Shown here: one piece after another, positions 1 through 7,462 of the stretch
Numbering within the stretch: position 1 is the first letter of the stretch
How the letters are laid out: every line of letters starts with the position of its first letter
Program-made: the position numbers and the translations under genes
DNA from: a virus
DNA length: 64,000 bases
Strand: one strand, 5' to 3'
IMG/VR virus record: IMGVR_UViG_3300008952_000015
Location: 62,001 to 126,000 of that record
The notes under the pieces: model-generated
What the model was told of the DNA's origin: nothing
Databases searched by the model: none
The model's input: only the letters and a program-made list of their open reading frames with translations

Positions 1-835
1 TGTCATTACAGGCAGACTCTACCTTACTCTTAACCTTCTCAAAGTTGTCCAAGACATCACTTGGCCGAAGCTGAGAGAATTCATTGGTCAGAAACTTCTG
101 AAACATTACAGCAATCTCTCGACCGACCCAACCCTTAGTAACCTGAGTAAGCATACCATCATCTGTGCGCTTATCTAGACCCATAAGCTGCAAGGTATCA
201 GAAAAGGCAACCCAGCTTCTTCGGGAAGGATAAACTCTACCAGCCTCAAGGTTTCCTACTGGTGGGTCAAGGAGGTTTTGATTACGATTAATAAACTCTA
301 CTACAGCCTCATGGACACTATTTTGTCTGGCCCAATCTAGCCACTCTTGAGTAGATGGATCAAAGTCGATGTGGAACCATCTATCATGCAAAGCAGGATC
401 AAGCTCCACTACATCGTAGTCTTCATCAGAGTTTACCGCAGAGACAACTCGCCATCCATCTGGAAGCTTCTCTCCATCCAAGCGCCTATCTAAGCAAATC
501 TCAAAGACTGCTTGAAGAACATCCTTTGAAGCTCGATTAAGCTCATCAAAGAATAGAATACCCTTTGAGTCCTGTGCTTTAGGCCACCATTCTTGCTTCA
601 AGAAACGAAGCACATCCTTCTCAGTATCTTTGTGAGGCATACCTTTAATGTCACCCACTTCACACTGAGAGAGTCTTACATCATAAAAGCCGTATGACTC
701 ACCTGTTTCTTCTGTTAACTCATCAGCAACCTGCTTGACGACTGAGGACTTCCCCACGCCATGCTTTGCGTGAAGCATCACAGATTTATCTTTCGGCATC
801 CTCTTTAGGATTTCCTTCGTTTGTTCAATGTTCAT
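1..835 (-). CDS. MoxR-like AAA+ ATPase (partial, C-terminus outside window)
   Basis: The frame is open from ATG at 835 to the window edge, 278 codons. A Walker A motif (HGVGKSS) lies near residue 24 and a Walker B (ILFFDELNRA) near residue 92, followed by a sensor-like segment (VVSAVNSDED). This order is that of MoxR/gp-type AAA+ ATPases, which remodel or activate partner proteins, often through a VWA protein. No partner is visible inside the window. It is the first gene after the repeated promoter at 885-907. Function beyond ATP-driven remodelling is inferred. Confidence 0.85.
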   Translation of the reverse strand, partial: MNIEQTKEILKRMPKDKSVMLHAKHGVGKSSVVKQVADELTEETGESYGFYDVRLSQCEVGDIKGMPHKDTEKDVLRFLKQEWWPKAQDSKGILFFDELNRASKDVLQAVFEICLDRRLDGEKLPDGWRVVSAVNSDEDYDVVELDPALHDRWFHIDFDPSTQEWLDWARQNSVHEAVVEFINRNQNLLDPPVGNLEAGRVYPSRRSWVAFSDTLQLMGLDKRTDDGMLTQVTKGWVGREIAVMFQKFLTNEFSQLRPSDVLDNFEKVKSKVESACND

Positions 836-884
836 GCTTTCTCCTTTTCAGCAAGATTCGATAATGGGACACTTCCCACGGAGC

Positions 885-907
885 TATATAACTGATGTAG
901 AAAATAT
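885..907 (-). promoter_or_regulatory. repeated phage promoter, drives MoxR-like gene
   Basis: On the minus strand this reads TTTTCTACATCAGTTATATAG, a good match to the motif found about 25 times in the window. It sits about 50 nt upstream of the MoxR-like start and inside the gap between two genes. Confidence 0.7.
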
Positions 908-917
908 TTCTACTTTT

Positions 918-1277
918 TTATTCTCCCTCTTCACCTGAGGGAGTATCTTCTTTTGGAAGGTCTGCTACGGCATCCCTGACCGAAGCCAGTCTTCCCTGAA
1001 ATGTCTTCAAAGAAGCTACCAAATCCCCTATAGACTCCGGTGAGTCTTGACCAAAAGCACCTCCATCAAATGCCTGTGAATCATAAGCTTGAGGATTAAG
1101 CAAAGATGAAAAGGTGCTTTTGATCGCCTCTAATCCATCCGAAGGCATAACCCCGTCCTCTCCTAATACAGAACCAGCAAAGCTTGTAGCGTCATTCAAT
1201 GTCTCTTCTATTGAAGAGAGCCTTGAACTAATATCCTCTAACTTGGATATAACCATTGTTTCAAAATCACTTGACAT
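918..1277 (-). CDS. acidic coiled-coil hypothetical protein
   Basis: A 119-residue acidic protein with no family I recognise. The first 35 residues form a likely coiled coil (heptads of I/L in the segment SKLEDISSRLSSIEETL). A glycine/serine-rich middle and a second helical stretch follow. A good Shine-Dalgarno (GGAGAAAAC) precedes ATG at 1277. It lies between the GMPR-like gene and the MoxR-like gene and could be a structural or scaffold-type protein, which is only inference. Confidence 0.7.
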   Translation of the reverse strand: MSSDFETMVISKLEDISSRLSSIEETLNDATSFAGSVLGEDGVMPSDGLEAIKSTFSSLLNPQAYDSQAFDGGAFGQDSPESIGDLVASLKTFQGRLASVRDAVADLPKEDTPSGEEGE

Positions 1278-1285
1278 GTTTTCTC

Positions 1286-2389
1286 CTATTTTTTTGTTCC
1301 AAAAGCGTGAGACTCATCCAACGCAGATGGCGTTAACCTTATAAACCTAGAGTTATTTCTTAGGTCATTTAAATTGTAAGAGTTAGTATAAGTCATAGCT
1401 GACCTTAACCCCCCACAAAACTCATCTAAAATATAGTAAGCCTTTCCCTTTAAAGGGATATGTGTCGAAACACCTTCTGCACAAGTTCCAGGCTTAAGCC
1501 CCTCTCTCCTCTCCTCTTGAACCTCTTTTGATGCCATTCCTCTATAAACCTTAACTCTTCTGCCATCTAAAGAAATAACTTCCCCAGGAGACTCTATTGT
1601 TCCTGCAAATATTCGTCCGGCAATAATAGCATCTGCACCAGCAGCTAAGCTCTTAACAAAATCTGCTGGATACCTTATTCCCCCATCTGCTATAATAGAC
1701 ACCTTCCCAAATGTAGCACTACTTTCTCTGGCTGAGAAGCAGTCTGCAACAGAAGCAAGAGTTGGAACTCCTATCCCTGTCATTATCCTTGTCTTACAAA
1801 TTGATCCACCACCTATGCCAACTCTAATGGCACTTGCACCGGCTTCAGCAAGCCTAAGGAATCCTTTGCCTGTAGCTACATTTCCGGCTATAATAGGAAT
1901 ATTCCCAGATGTTTCTCTTTCCACCCACCTTATCATGTCTAGCATGTAACTTGAGTCGCCATTAGCAACGTCAATAGCAACAGCAGAAAGAGAGTCTTTA
2001 AATCTTCCGTAAAGATAATTAAATCTTTTCTTTTCGGATCGTCCAACACCAATAGCAGGAACTACCTTGGCAAGTTTTGATCCGGTTATCTCTGCGTTTT
2101 TATTAAGAATGTCCTCTATAGACAAGGCCTGTTCTTCTTTCGACATAAACCTATGAAGAATTCCAAGACCTCCATTTGAACCCATAGCAAAAGCCATCGT
2201 TGAACCCGTCACAGTATCCATAGGAGAAGATATAATCGGTATATCCAGCTCTATATTCTCTGTTATAAAGGATCTGGTATCAGGTTCACTTCTAGATTTT
2301 AATTCCGAATAAGTAGGAACAATCATTACATCATCAAAAGAGGGAGGTTCGCCATCCTCCATCAAAACCTTCATCGTCTTTCCTATCAT
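1286..2389 (-). CDS. GMP reductase / IMP dehydrogenase-family enzyme without CBS domains
   Basis: A 367-residue TIM-barrel enzyme of the IMPDH/GMPR family. Visible are the N-terminal DDVMIVPTYSE, SSPMDTVTG (55-63), the phosphate/catalytic loop GIGGGSICKTR with Cys198, ADGGIRYPADF and GGLRSAMTY. There is no CBS pair, and the flap from YRGM to AEG is about 25 residues without the Arg-Tyr dyad of IMPDH. Both points favour GMP reductase (GMP to IMP). The C-terminal DESHAF is closer to IMPDH, so the direction of the reaction is not settled. The usual GPGSIC proline is Gly here. It lies 3.3 kb downstream of the PurA-like gene in the same transcription direction, which suggests a shared purine pathway. 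AGGAG lies 8 nt before ATG. Confidence 0.85.
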   Translation of the reverse strand: MIGKTMKVLMEDGEPPSFDDVMIVPTYSELKSRSEPDTRSFITENIELDIPIISSPMDTVTGSTMAFAMGSNGGLGILHRFMSKEEQALSIEDILNKNAEITGSKLAKVVPAIGVGRSEKKRFNYLYGRFKDSLSAVAIDVANGDSSYMLDMIRWVERETSGNIPIIAGNVATGKGFLRLAEAGASAIRVGIGGGSICKTRIMTGIGVPTLASVADCFSARESSATFGKVSIIADGGIRYPADFVKSLAAGADAIIAGRIFAGTIESPGEVISLDGRRVKVYRGMASKEVQEERREGLKPGTCAEGVSTHIPLKGKAYYILDEFCGGLRSAMTYTNSYNLNDLRNNSRFIRLTPSALDESHAFGTKK

Positions 2390-2390
2390 C

Positions 2391-3056
2391 TTAACGGCTC
2401 CTCATATAATATGATTCAAAAGCTTGTGCAAAGGCCTCAGACGTTCCTGATACATGTGATGTAATACACATTCTATCCCACCAATAATGCGCTAATTCAT
2501 GAGCTAAAACTTGCTCATTCAAATAAGGGCTAACGTCTGTTAGCAGTATTGAAGAATTGTTCGCAATCTCAGGAGTGCTGTCATAATAGCCCCACAGGGT
2601 TCTTCCTTCAAGTTTAGCTACGCCAAACTTCCTTTTATAAAAACTACGAAACCTAGCATCATCTTGAAGGATATTTGCAGATACAACTACCACAATTAAA
2701 TTATACTTATATCCCCTACAATCCGAAAGCGTTATTCCTTTTTCCTTTAAAAAGAGATCCATAACATCAGAGGTTCTTTTCACCATACCCTCTACAAAGA
2801 GGGGCTTATGAGTTTTATAGACAGAGGGAATCGCCTTCCCTTCTCTCGCTTCATATAGGATAGTTAAATTAACTGACCTTTTCTTTGAAGCTATTTTCTT
2901 AGAAACAGTAGCTTCTGTTTCTACGTCCGAAATTAACGGTAACTTATAAGCCTTTTGCGCTGGCCCCTCTGCTCCGTTAGCATCACAACTTGCTGTTGTG
3001 AAAAGACTAAGAAGTAATACTGTTACGATCCTTTTGTAAAGTTTTCCTGTATTCAT
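2391..3056 (-). CDS. secreted HExxH metallopeptidase-like lipoprotein
   Basis: The N-terminus is basic and hydrophobic and ends in LFTTASC, a plausible lipobox, so export and lipid anchoring are likely. Near the C-terminus lie AHELAHYWWDR and a downstream SEAFAQAFE, the layout of a zincin zinc-binding helix plus a downstream glutamate. The protein would be a periplasmic or membrane-anchored peptidase, perhaps acting on host envelope proteins. I prefer ATG at 3056, with GGTGG just upstream, over the ATG at 3065. Either start overlaps the upstream small gene by about 50 nt. Confidence 0.75.
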   Translation of the reverse strand: MNTGKLYKRIVTVLLLSLFTTASCDANGAEGPAQKAYKLPLISDVETEATVSKKIASKKRSVNLTILYEAREGKAIPSVYKTHKPLFVEGMVKRTSDVMDLFLKEKGITLSDCRGYKYNLIVVVVSANILQDDARFRSFYKRKFGVAKLEGRTLWGYYDSTPEIANNSSILLTDVSPYLNEQVLAHELAHYWWDRMCITSHVSGTSEAFAQAFESYYMRSR

Positions 3057-3213
3057 CGCCACCATCCCTATAGTGACCCAATATATCTACCTCTAGATTT
3101 GGGCTAAGTTTAAGCATTTCAACATGCTCATAGGGAATTTTGCTATGAATATATACAGCTTTCGTATCAAGATTGGTAACTTTAATCTTACAGAAGAAAT
3201 TATCTTTACTCAT
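3007..3213 (-). CDS. small hypothetical protein overlapping the peptidase start
   Basis: A 68-residue protein with no family I recognise, mixed beta-strand character and a charged C-terminus. AGAGG lies about 8 nt before ATG at 3213. Its last 50 bases overlap the first codons of the peptidase in another frame. That is a long overlap for this genome, so one of the two boundaries may be wrong. Confidence 0.55.
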   Translation of the reverse strand: MSKDNFFCKIKVTNLDTKAVYIHSKIPYEHVEMLKLSPNLEVDILGHYRDGGDEYRKTLQKDRNSITS

Positions 3214-3258
3214 AAGTGCCTCTTCTTTCTTTTAGAGAATCAATCTATGCTTTCAAAA

Positions 3259-4203
3259 TCACTCGCTATCGTCACCTTCGTCAATAAGACGGTTAAGCCT
3301 TTGTCCTAACCAATGGTGTCCTGATGCAGAAGGCAATAGCCAAGGCAAATTATCCCTAGACAAGCAGTCTATCAGGCTCTCTACAACTTTATAATCATCA
3401 CAGCCTACAAACAGCATAGCCCTAGCTTCTAGCTTGGCAACTCTTTCTTTGGCAAGTTCAACTTGGTCAGCTTCAGCTTCATTTTCCTGATTCTTCAATG
3501 ACCTCAGCCTTCTATCTGCTCTTTCCTTGTCCTCTCTTATGCCTTCGACAATAGTTCTCTTAAGTCTCTTGGGCGATGACTTTGCAATCTTTGCAACAAG
3601 TGAATCGGACAGAGCATCATTTGACATAGCTGCCCTAATTATACCTTGCTTCTTATCTACAGCGCCCTTCTCTCTTTTTACTTGGGACCAAAGGTAATCA
3701 AACAACTCTTCATCCTTAGATGAACTCAGAGCAACTCTTTCCCACAGGGAGAACAGGTCGCTATCATCTTCTATAAGAGAATACTTGTGAAGCTCGCTTA
3801 GATAATCAAAGCCCTTGTCTACAACAGGTGCGATTCTTGCTCGCAACTTATTCGTATCCACCTTGTCATCCACAGGTATATCAGAATAAAACTTGATTAA
3901 GAAGCTTTCGCAAAAAGTCTCTGACAAAGACTTTATTCTGTGGCCGTAACCAGATTTATCAACTGCGTTTATTGTTATACCTAAAAGATCACCCCGCTGA
4001 TCGGGAAAAGAATTCCAAATATAATCAAAGGTATCATCTTTAATGATAGCCTGAGCCTTCTGTGAATTCCAGTATGACCCAAAAGCCTCAACTGCATTTT
4101 CTATTGCGTAATTAAAGACAACTGATAGATACTCGTCTTTCAGAAAGTCATCCTTAAAAGTAGAGATTGATTCAACTGTATATGTATTTAGGTAATCAGA
4201 CAT
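3259..4203 (-). CDS. hypothetical helical protein
   Basis: An all-helical protein of 314 residues from ATG at 4203, which overlaps the stop of the upstream gene as ATGTCTGA and has GGAGG upstream. The longer frame from 4236 is not needed. Residues after 200 contain a very charged segment rich in K/R/E and a probable coiled coil. Its style resembles the HEAT-like neighbours, and the 11919-12857 gene has a similar charged region. Function unknown. Confidence 0.75.
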   Translation of the reverse strand: MSDYLNTYTVESISTFKDDFLKDEYLSVVFNYAIENAVEAFGSYWNSQKAQAIIKDDTFDYIWNSFPDQRGDLLGITINAVDKSGYGHRIKSLSETFCESFLIKFYSDIPVDDKVDTNKLRARIAPVVDKGFDYLSELHKYSLIEDDSDLFSLWERVALSSSKDEELFDYLWSQVKREKGAVDKKQGIIRAAMSNDALSDSLVAKIAKSSPKRLKRTIVEGIREDKERADRRLRSLKNQENEAEADQVELAKERVAKLEARAMLFVGCDDYKVVESLIDCLSRDNLPWLLPSASGHHWLGQRLNRLIDEGDDSE

Positions 4204-4915
4204 CGTTAACATCCTCCGTTGAGAGTCTTCCTTCAAGTTTTGAAGAGATCCACTTATTTTTCAAATTCCTATTTGCCAAAAGCATTGGTAAGTATTCAGA
4301 AGAAATTTTTGTAATTAACTCTGAAAATGGTCCTCTCGCTATTTCCTTGGTCATATCATTTAGCTTTTCATACCCAACGGGAGCCATTCTGACCCCCTCT
4401 TGTCTTATGTCTGCTATTTTGTCTGACAGCATCAAGTCTAAACACTCTACTGGCCCAAGCCTCTGAAAGACTGCCTTCCTAACCTTTGTAGACTTTGCAT
4501 CAACTATATCTCTAAGAGCCTCAATGCTACAGAACTGTGCGGCAATAAACTGAACCTCGCCCTCTTCATTTCTAGCAACATGATCAAGAACAGAAACATC
4601 CGAGTAAAGCCCTCGGCAAAGGACGAGTTCTTTCGCTCTATAGACAGTGGATTCTTTTAATATGCGATCTGACTTATCACTATGCTTAGAAAGTGCTGCC
4701 AAAAGAATCTTGTCTCCAACCCAAGAAGATAGCCCAACATCATTCACAAGCTTGTTATAAACTTTGTCTTCAAAGAATACTTCATCAAAAGTTTTCTCGT
4801 CTAACTCTGGAATATTATCCTGAATTATTTGATCTGCTTCTCTCCATCCTGCTTTATTTACGGCAGTAAGAAAGTTGGCGAATTTATTTATTCTCTCTTT
4901 TTTTGTCATTATCAT
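4196..4915 (-). CDS. HEAT-repeat-like hypothetical protein
   Basis: A 239-residue helical protein with repeated units of the kind LxP...L..ML.DK...VR..A, for example GPVECLDLMLSDK followed by DIRQEG. These look like degenerate HEAT/ARM helices that bind other macromolecules. A distant paralogue appears to be the 25162-25971 gene, which has KFLKPMLGDKKYSVRNMA. It overlaps the downstream gene by 8 nt and the upstream DHH gene by 32 nt. Binding partner unknown. Confidence 0.7.
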   Translation of the reverse strand: MIMTKKERINKFANFLTAVNKAGWREADQIIQDNIPELDEKTFDEVFFEDKVYNKLVNDVGLSSWVGDKILLAALSKHSDKSDRILKESTVYRAKELVLCRGLYSDVSVLDHVARNEEGEVQFIAAQFCSIEALRDIVDAKSTKVRKAVFQRLGPVECLDLMLSDKIADIRQEGVRMAPVGYEKLNDMTKEIARGPFSELITKISSEYLPMLLANRNLKNKWISSKLEGRLSTEDVNDV

Positions 4916-5741
4916 CTCCTACAGCTAATTGTGACAAGTTCTCTATTCGGAATCCAGAAGCGTTCTTATGACCCCCACCTCCAAACTCTGCGGCAACCAA
5001 AGATACATCATCACCACCCTCTTTTGATCTCAAGGAAAACTTATAAGCCTCCCCGTCAAAATAATAAGCGGCAGCGTAATCAGCCGTTAGAGCTAACTCT
5101 GCTGCTATCTCTGATTGAAAAAATGGAATGTTTATAATAGGAATAGTCTTCCCCATTATATTCGCCTGATACGCGTTTCTCATTAATGACTTTATTAGAT
5201 TCTTTTTATATTGAAGAATCCCCTCTCCCATCGTCTTAACTCTTTTCCATCTAGCAGAATCCTCTGCATCTAAGTAACTGTGAAGCATATCCCAATTCTC
5301 AAATGTTCTTTCAAAAGAATCTACTGCTGACAAGATTTCTTCTGTAGAATCAAGGTCCCATTTCCACAAATCTCTATCTTCAACATACCTTATTAAGAGT
5401 GGCACGTTCTCTCCTGAGAAAAGATATTCCCACGCTAAAAAGGCACCCGAATGACTCATATCAAAGCTGCAAAACTCAAGATCACCACACTCTTCTTGGG
5501 AGGACTTATGATGATCTAGCACCACAAGACTGTTTGCATCAGCTTTCATCTGTATCATTATCGGCCTCTTATAACAGAAATCGGCCATAAATACATCGCA
5601 ATCATCAACATTAGGTGGTTCGGTTCCATGAGACACAGGGATATACTCTATAGAGCTTCCATACTTTCTCCAAAAAGCCCACGCTGCTCCAAACCCATCT
5701 GGACACCCTGCATGATATAGTAACACTGTTTTTCTTGACAT
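4884..5741 (-). CDS. DHH/DHHA1-family phosphoesterase
   Basis: A 285-residue two-domain phosphoesterase. The N-terminal DHH domain shows YHAGCPDGFGAAWA, the metal-binding MADFCYKR, VLDHHKSS and EDRDLW. The C-terminal DHHA1 domain carries GGGGHKNASGF. Family members hydrolyse short oligonucleotides, cyclic dinucleotides or pAp/polyphosphate using two Mn ions. In a phage it could recycle nanoRNA or degrade a cyclic-nucleotide defence signal; the substrate cannot be read from sequence. It starts exactly where the PurA-like gene ends. Confidence 0.9.
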   Translation of the reverse strand: MSRKTVLLYHAGCPDGFGAAWAFWRKYGSSIEYIPVSHGTEPPNVDDCDVFMADFCYKRPIMIQMKADANSLVVLDHHKSSQEECGDLEFCSFDMSHSGAFLAWEYLFSGENVPLLIRYVEDRDLWKWDLDSTEEILSAVDSFERTFENWDMLHSYLDAEDSARWKRVKTMGEGILQYKKNLIKSLMRNAYQANIMGKTIPIINIPFFQSEIAAELALTADYAAAYYFDGEAYKFSLRSKEGGDDVSLVAAEFGGGGHKNASGFRIENLSQLAVGDDNDKKRENK

Positions 5742-6758
5742 TTAAATTCCTTCTGGAGAAGAGGAAAAAGTTATACTACGAATAAGGTCTGAACAATCTC
5801 TCACTGATCCGTGAATATAATGCTTCATTTCATCAATAGAGGTAAATGTATATAATGAATCTCTGTGATATGCTTTGTAGATACCAAGCTCTCTAAGTAC
5901 ATCACATTTACTTACTACCAAATCTGTAGTTCCAGTTACCTTAATAGCCTTGCAAAGATAGTCTAAGTTCAGCCAGTTAACCTTTCTTCTTCTCCCTGTT
6001 GTTACGCCATACTCCTGTCCTATACGGCCAATTTCACTTAACTCTGAATCATCAAGAAGAGAGGCCGGAAACATCGGATCTTCACCACTTCTTGTATCAT
6101 AAATCTTTGCTGCACCCCAAACCCTATCTATCTTTTGAGAAGGAAAGCCAATGCTACAAGCTCCATAAGGAAGCGTTGTTGACGATGTAACATAGGGATA
6201 ATTACCTTGATCTAAGTCAAGCCAAACACCTTGCGCTCCTTCACACAAAATGTTGCCACTTAACTCTCCCTTCCAAATCAGATTGTCCTCTAAAATATCT
6301 TCTGCCAAAACACCCGTTCTGCCAGCTTTAGCAGCATAACATGGAGCAATTCCCCTGCTAGTTGTGCCAAGCTTTTCTGCTAAGTTATCTTTATCAAATT
6401 GCAAAAACTCATCTTTAACTATGTGGCACTTTGGAGATACCTTGACCAAGGAGGTATCAAAGCCGCTCTTCTTTAAATACTCTAGCTCTTCATAAAAGGA
6501 TTCTGGATGAAGAACACATGCTGGTCCGACCAACGAAGGAATCCCATGAAAGACTCCAGATGGAACAAGGTGTGTCTTATACTTCTTTCCGCTAACATAC
6601 ACAGTATGTCCTGCATTGTTTCCACCCGCCCACCTTGCAACTAATGAGTAATAAGGCAACCCATCTGATCCCACTTGCGATGCAAGTTGACTGGTGATCT
6701 TTCCCTTCGCCTCGTCGCCCCATGCAAGTCCAACAACTACGTCTGCTTTATTTGTCAT
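5742..6758 (-). CDS. purA: short (archaeal/PurZ-size) adenylosuccinate synthetase
   Basis: At 338 residues this is about 90 shorter than bacterial PurA and close to archaeal PurA and phage PurZ lengths. It keeps WGDEAKGK with the catalytic Asp15, GGNNAGHT with His51, GTTSRGIAP (131-139), CEGAQG (172-177), YPYVTSS (187-193) and TTGRRRKVNWL (253-263). PurA joins IMP and aspartate; PurZ-type enzymes use dGMP for the 2-aminoadenine pathway and usually lack the catalytic Asp, which is retained here. Deviations are GDEGKG to GDEAKG and SSTTLPYG in place of the usual SSNTT. The gene overlaps the upstream gene by 11 nt and abuts the DHH gene. Confidence 0.9.
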   Translation of the reverse strand: MTNKADVVVGLAWGDEAKGKITSQLASQVGSDGLPYYSLVARWAGGNNAGHTVYVSGKKYKTHLVPSGVFHGIPSLVGPACVLHPESFYEELEYLKKSGFDTSLVKVSPKCHIVKDEFLQFDKDNLAEKLGTTSRGIAPCYAAKAGRTGVLAEDILEDNLIWKGELSGNILCEGAQGVWLDLDQGNYPYVTSSTTLPYGACSIGFPSQKIDRVWGAAKIYDTRSGEDPMFPASLLDDSELSEIGRIGQEYGVTTGRRRKVNWLNLDYLCKAIKVTGTTDLVVSKCDVLRELGIYKAYHRDSLYTFTSIDEMKHYIHGSVRDCSDLIRSITFSSSPEGI

Positions 6759-7374
6759 CTATCATCACCTTTTTAAGCTCTGGCTCCGCAAGAGAAATGG
6801 GAGCATGAATCTCTGATACCCTGATTTTACTTGGACGACGCAGAAAAGTAATACCCTCTTTATGAGCAGACACCGTTGCTGTAAATGAAATTATATTTCC
6901 AGCGGCGAAGTCATAGGCTTTAGAGGTTTTGAAATAAAACCTCCACCCTCTGTCATCCATACAGATTATTGCTGGCATAGGATACTCAGCATCATCCTTT
7001 GCGGCAACTATCTTTGCTATCACAAGGTCTTTGAACTCAATCCTATCGCCTTCGGCATAATCTGGTGGATCAAGAAGAATTGCTTTAGAGATTGAATCAA
7101 CCAACTTATTTATAGAAGCAATCCATTTATCTGTAAGAAAATGAGGAGTTTCTGATATGACTTTCAACGAAGACCTTAAAAAATCATTATTAGGATTTTC
7201 CTGAACCTTTACTGCCAAAAGACCAAAAGCCATAGGATTTATCTTTGAAAGCTTTTCTTCTCCAGCTTCAGATAAATCTTTACTACGGCTTTTAGAGCGT
7301 TTCTTAGAACGCTTTTTGCGAACCTTAGATCCGCTATTTGTATTGAATATATTAATCAAAACAATTCCTCGCAC
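6748..7374 (-). CDS. basic-tailed hypothetical protein with OB-like C-terminal half
   Basis: A 208-residue protein. Residues 17-32 are a dense Lys/Arg/Ser run (KVRKKRSKKRSKSRSK), suited to nucleic-acid or phosphate binding. The C-terminal half is beta-rich (ISFTATVSAHKEGITFLRRP) and recalls small barrel domains seen in phage proteins. No named family. It is the first gene of an operon headed by the promoter at 7387-7410, ahead of purA. Confidence 0.7.
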   Translation of the reverse strand: MRGIVLINIFNTNSGSKVRKKRSKKRSKSRSKDLSEAGEEKLSKINPMAFGLLAVKVQENPNNDFLRSSLKVISETPHFLTDKWIASINKLVDSISKAILLDPPDYAEGDRIEFKDLVIAKIVAAKDDAEYPMPAIICMDDRGWRFYFKTSKAYDFAAGNIISFTATVSAHKEGITFLRRPSKIRVSEIHAPISLAEPELKKVMIDDK

Positions 7375-7386
7375 CTTCTCAACCAG

Positions 7387-7410
7387 ATATAACTGGTGGA
7401 GGAATTATTT
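7387..7410 (-). promoter_or_regulatory. repeated phage promoter (divergent copy), drives purA operon
   Basis: Minus strand reads TTCCTCCACCAGTTATATC, a weaker form of the common motif but with CACCAGTTATAT intact. It lies just upstream of ATG at 7374. Confidence 0.55.
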
Positions 7411-7462
7411 TAAATATTATCTATAGCTAACTTAATAGCTATCTTTTAACCAGAAGTCATTA

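Noticed and set aside
355-540. 61-codon plus-strand frame
   Set aside because: It is antisense inside the MoxR-like ATPase gene, which has clear Walker motifs.
1286-2389. Calling the gene a plain IMP dehydrogenase
   Set aside because: CBS domains are absent and the flap is GMPR-like, so only the family is asserted.
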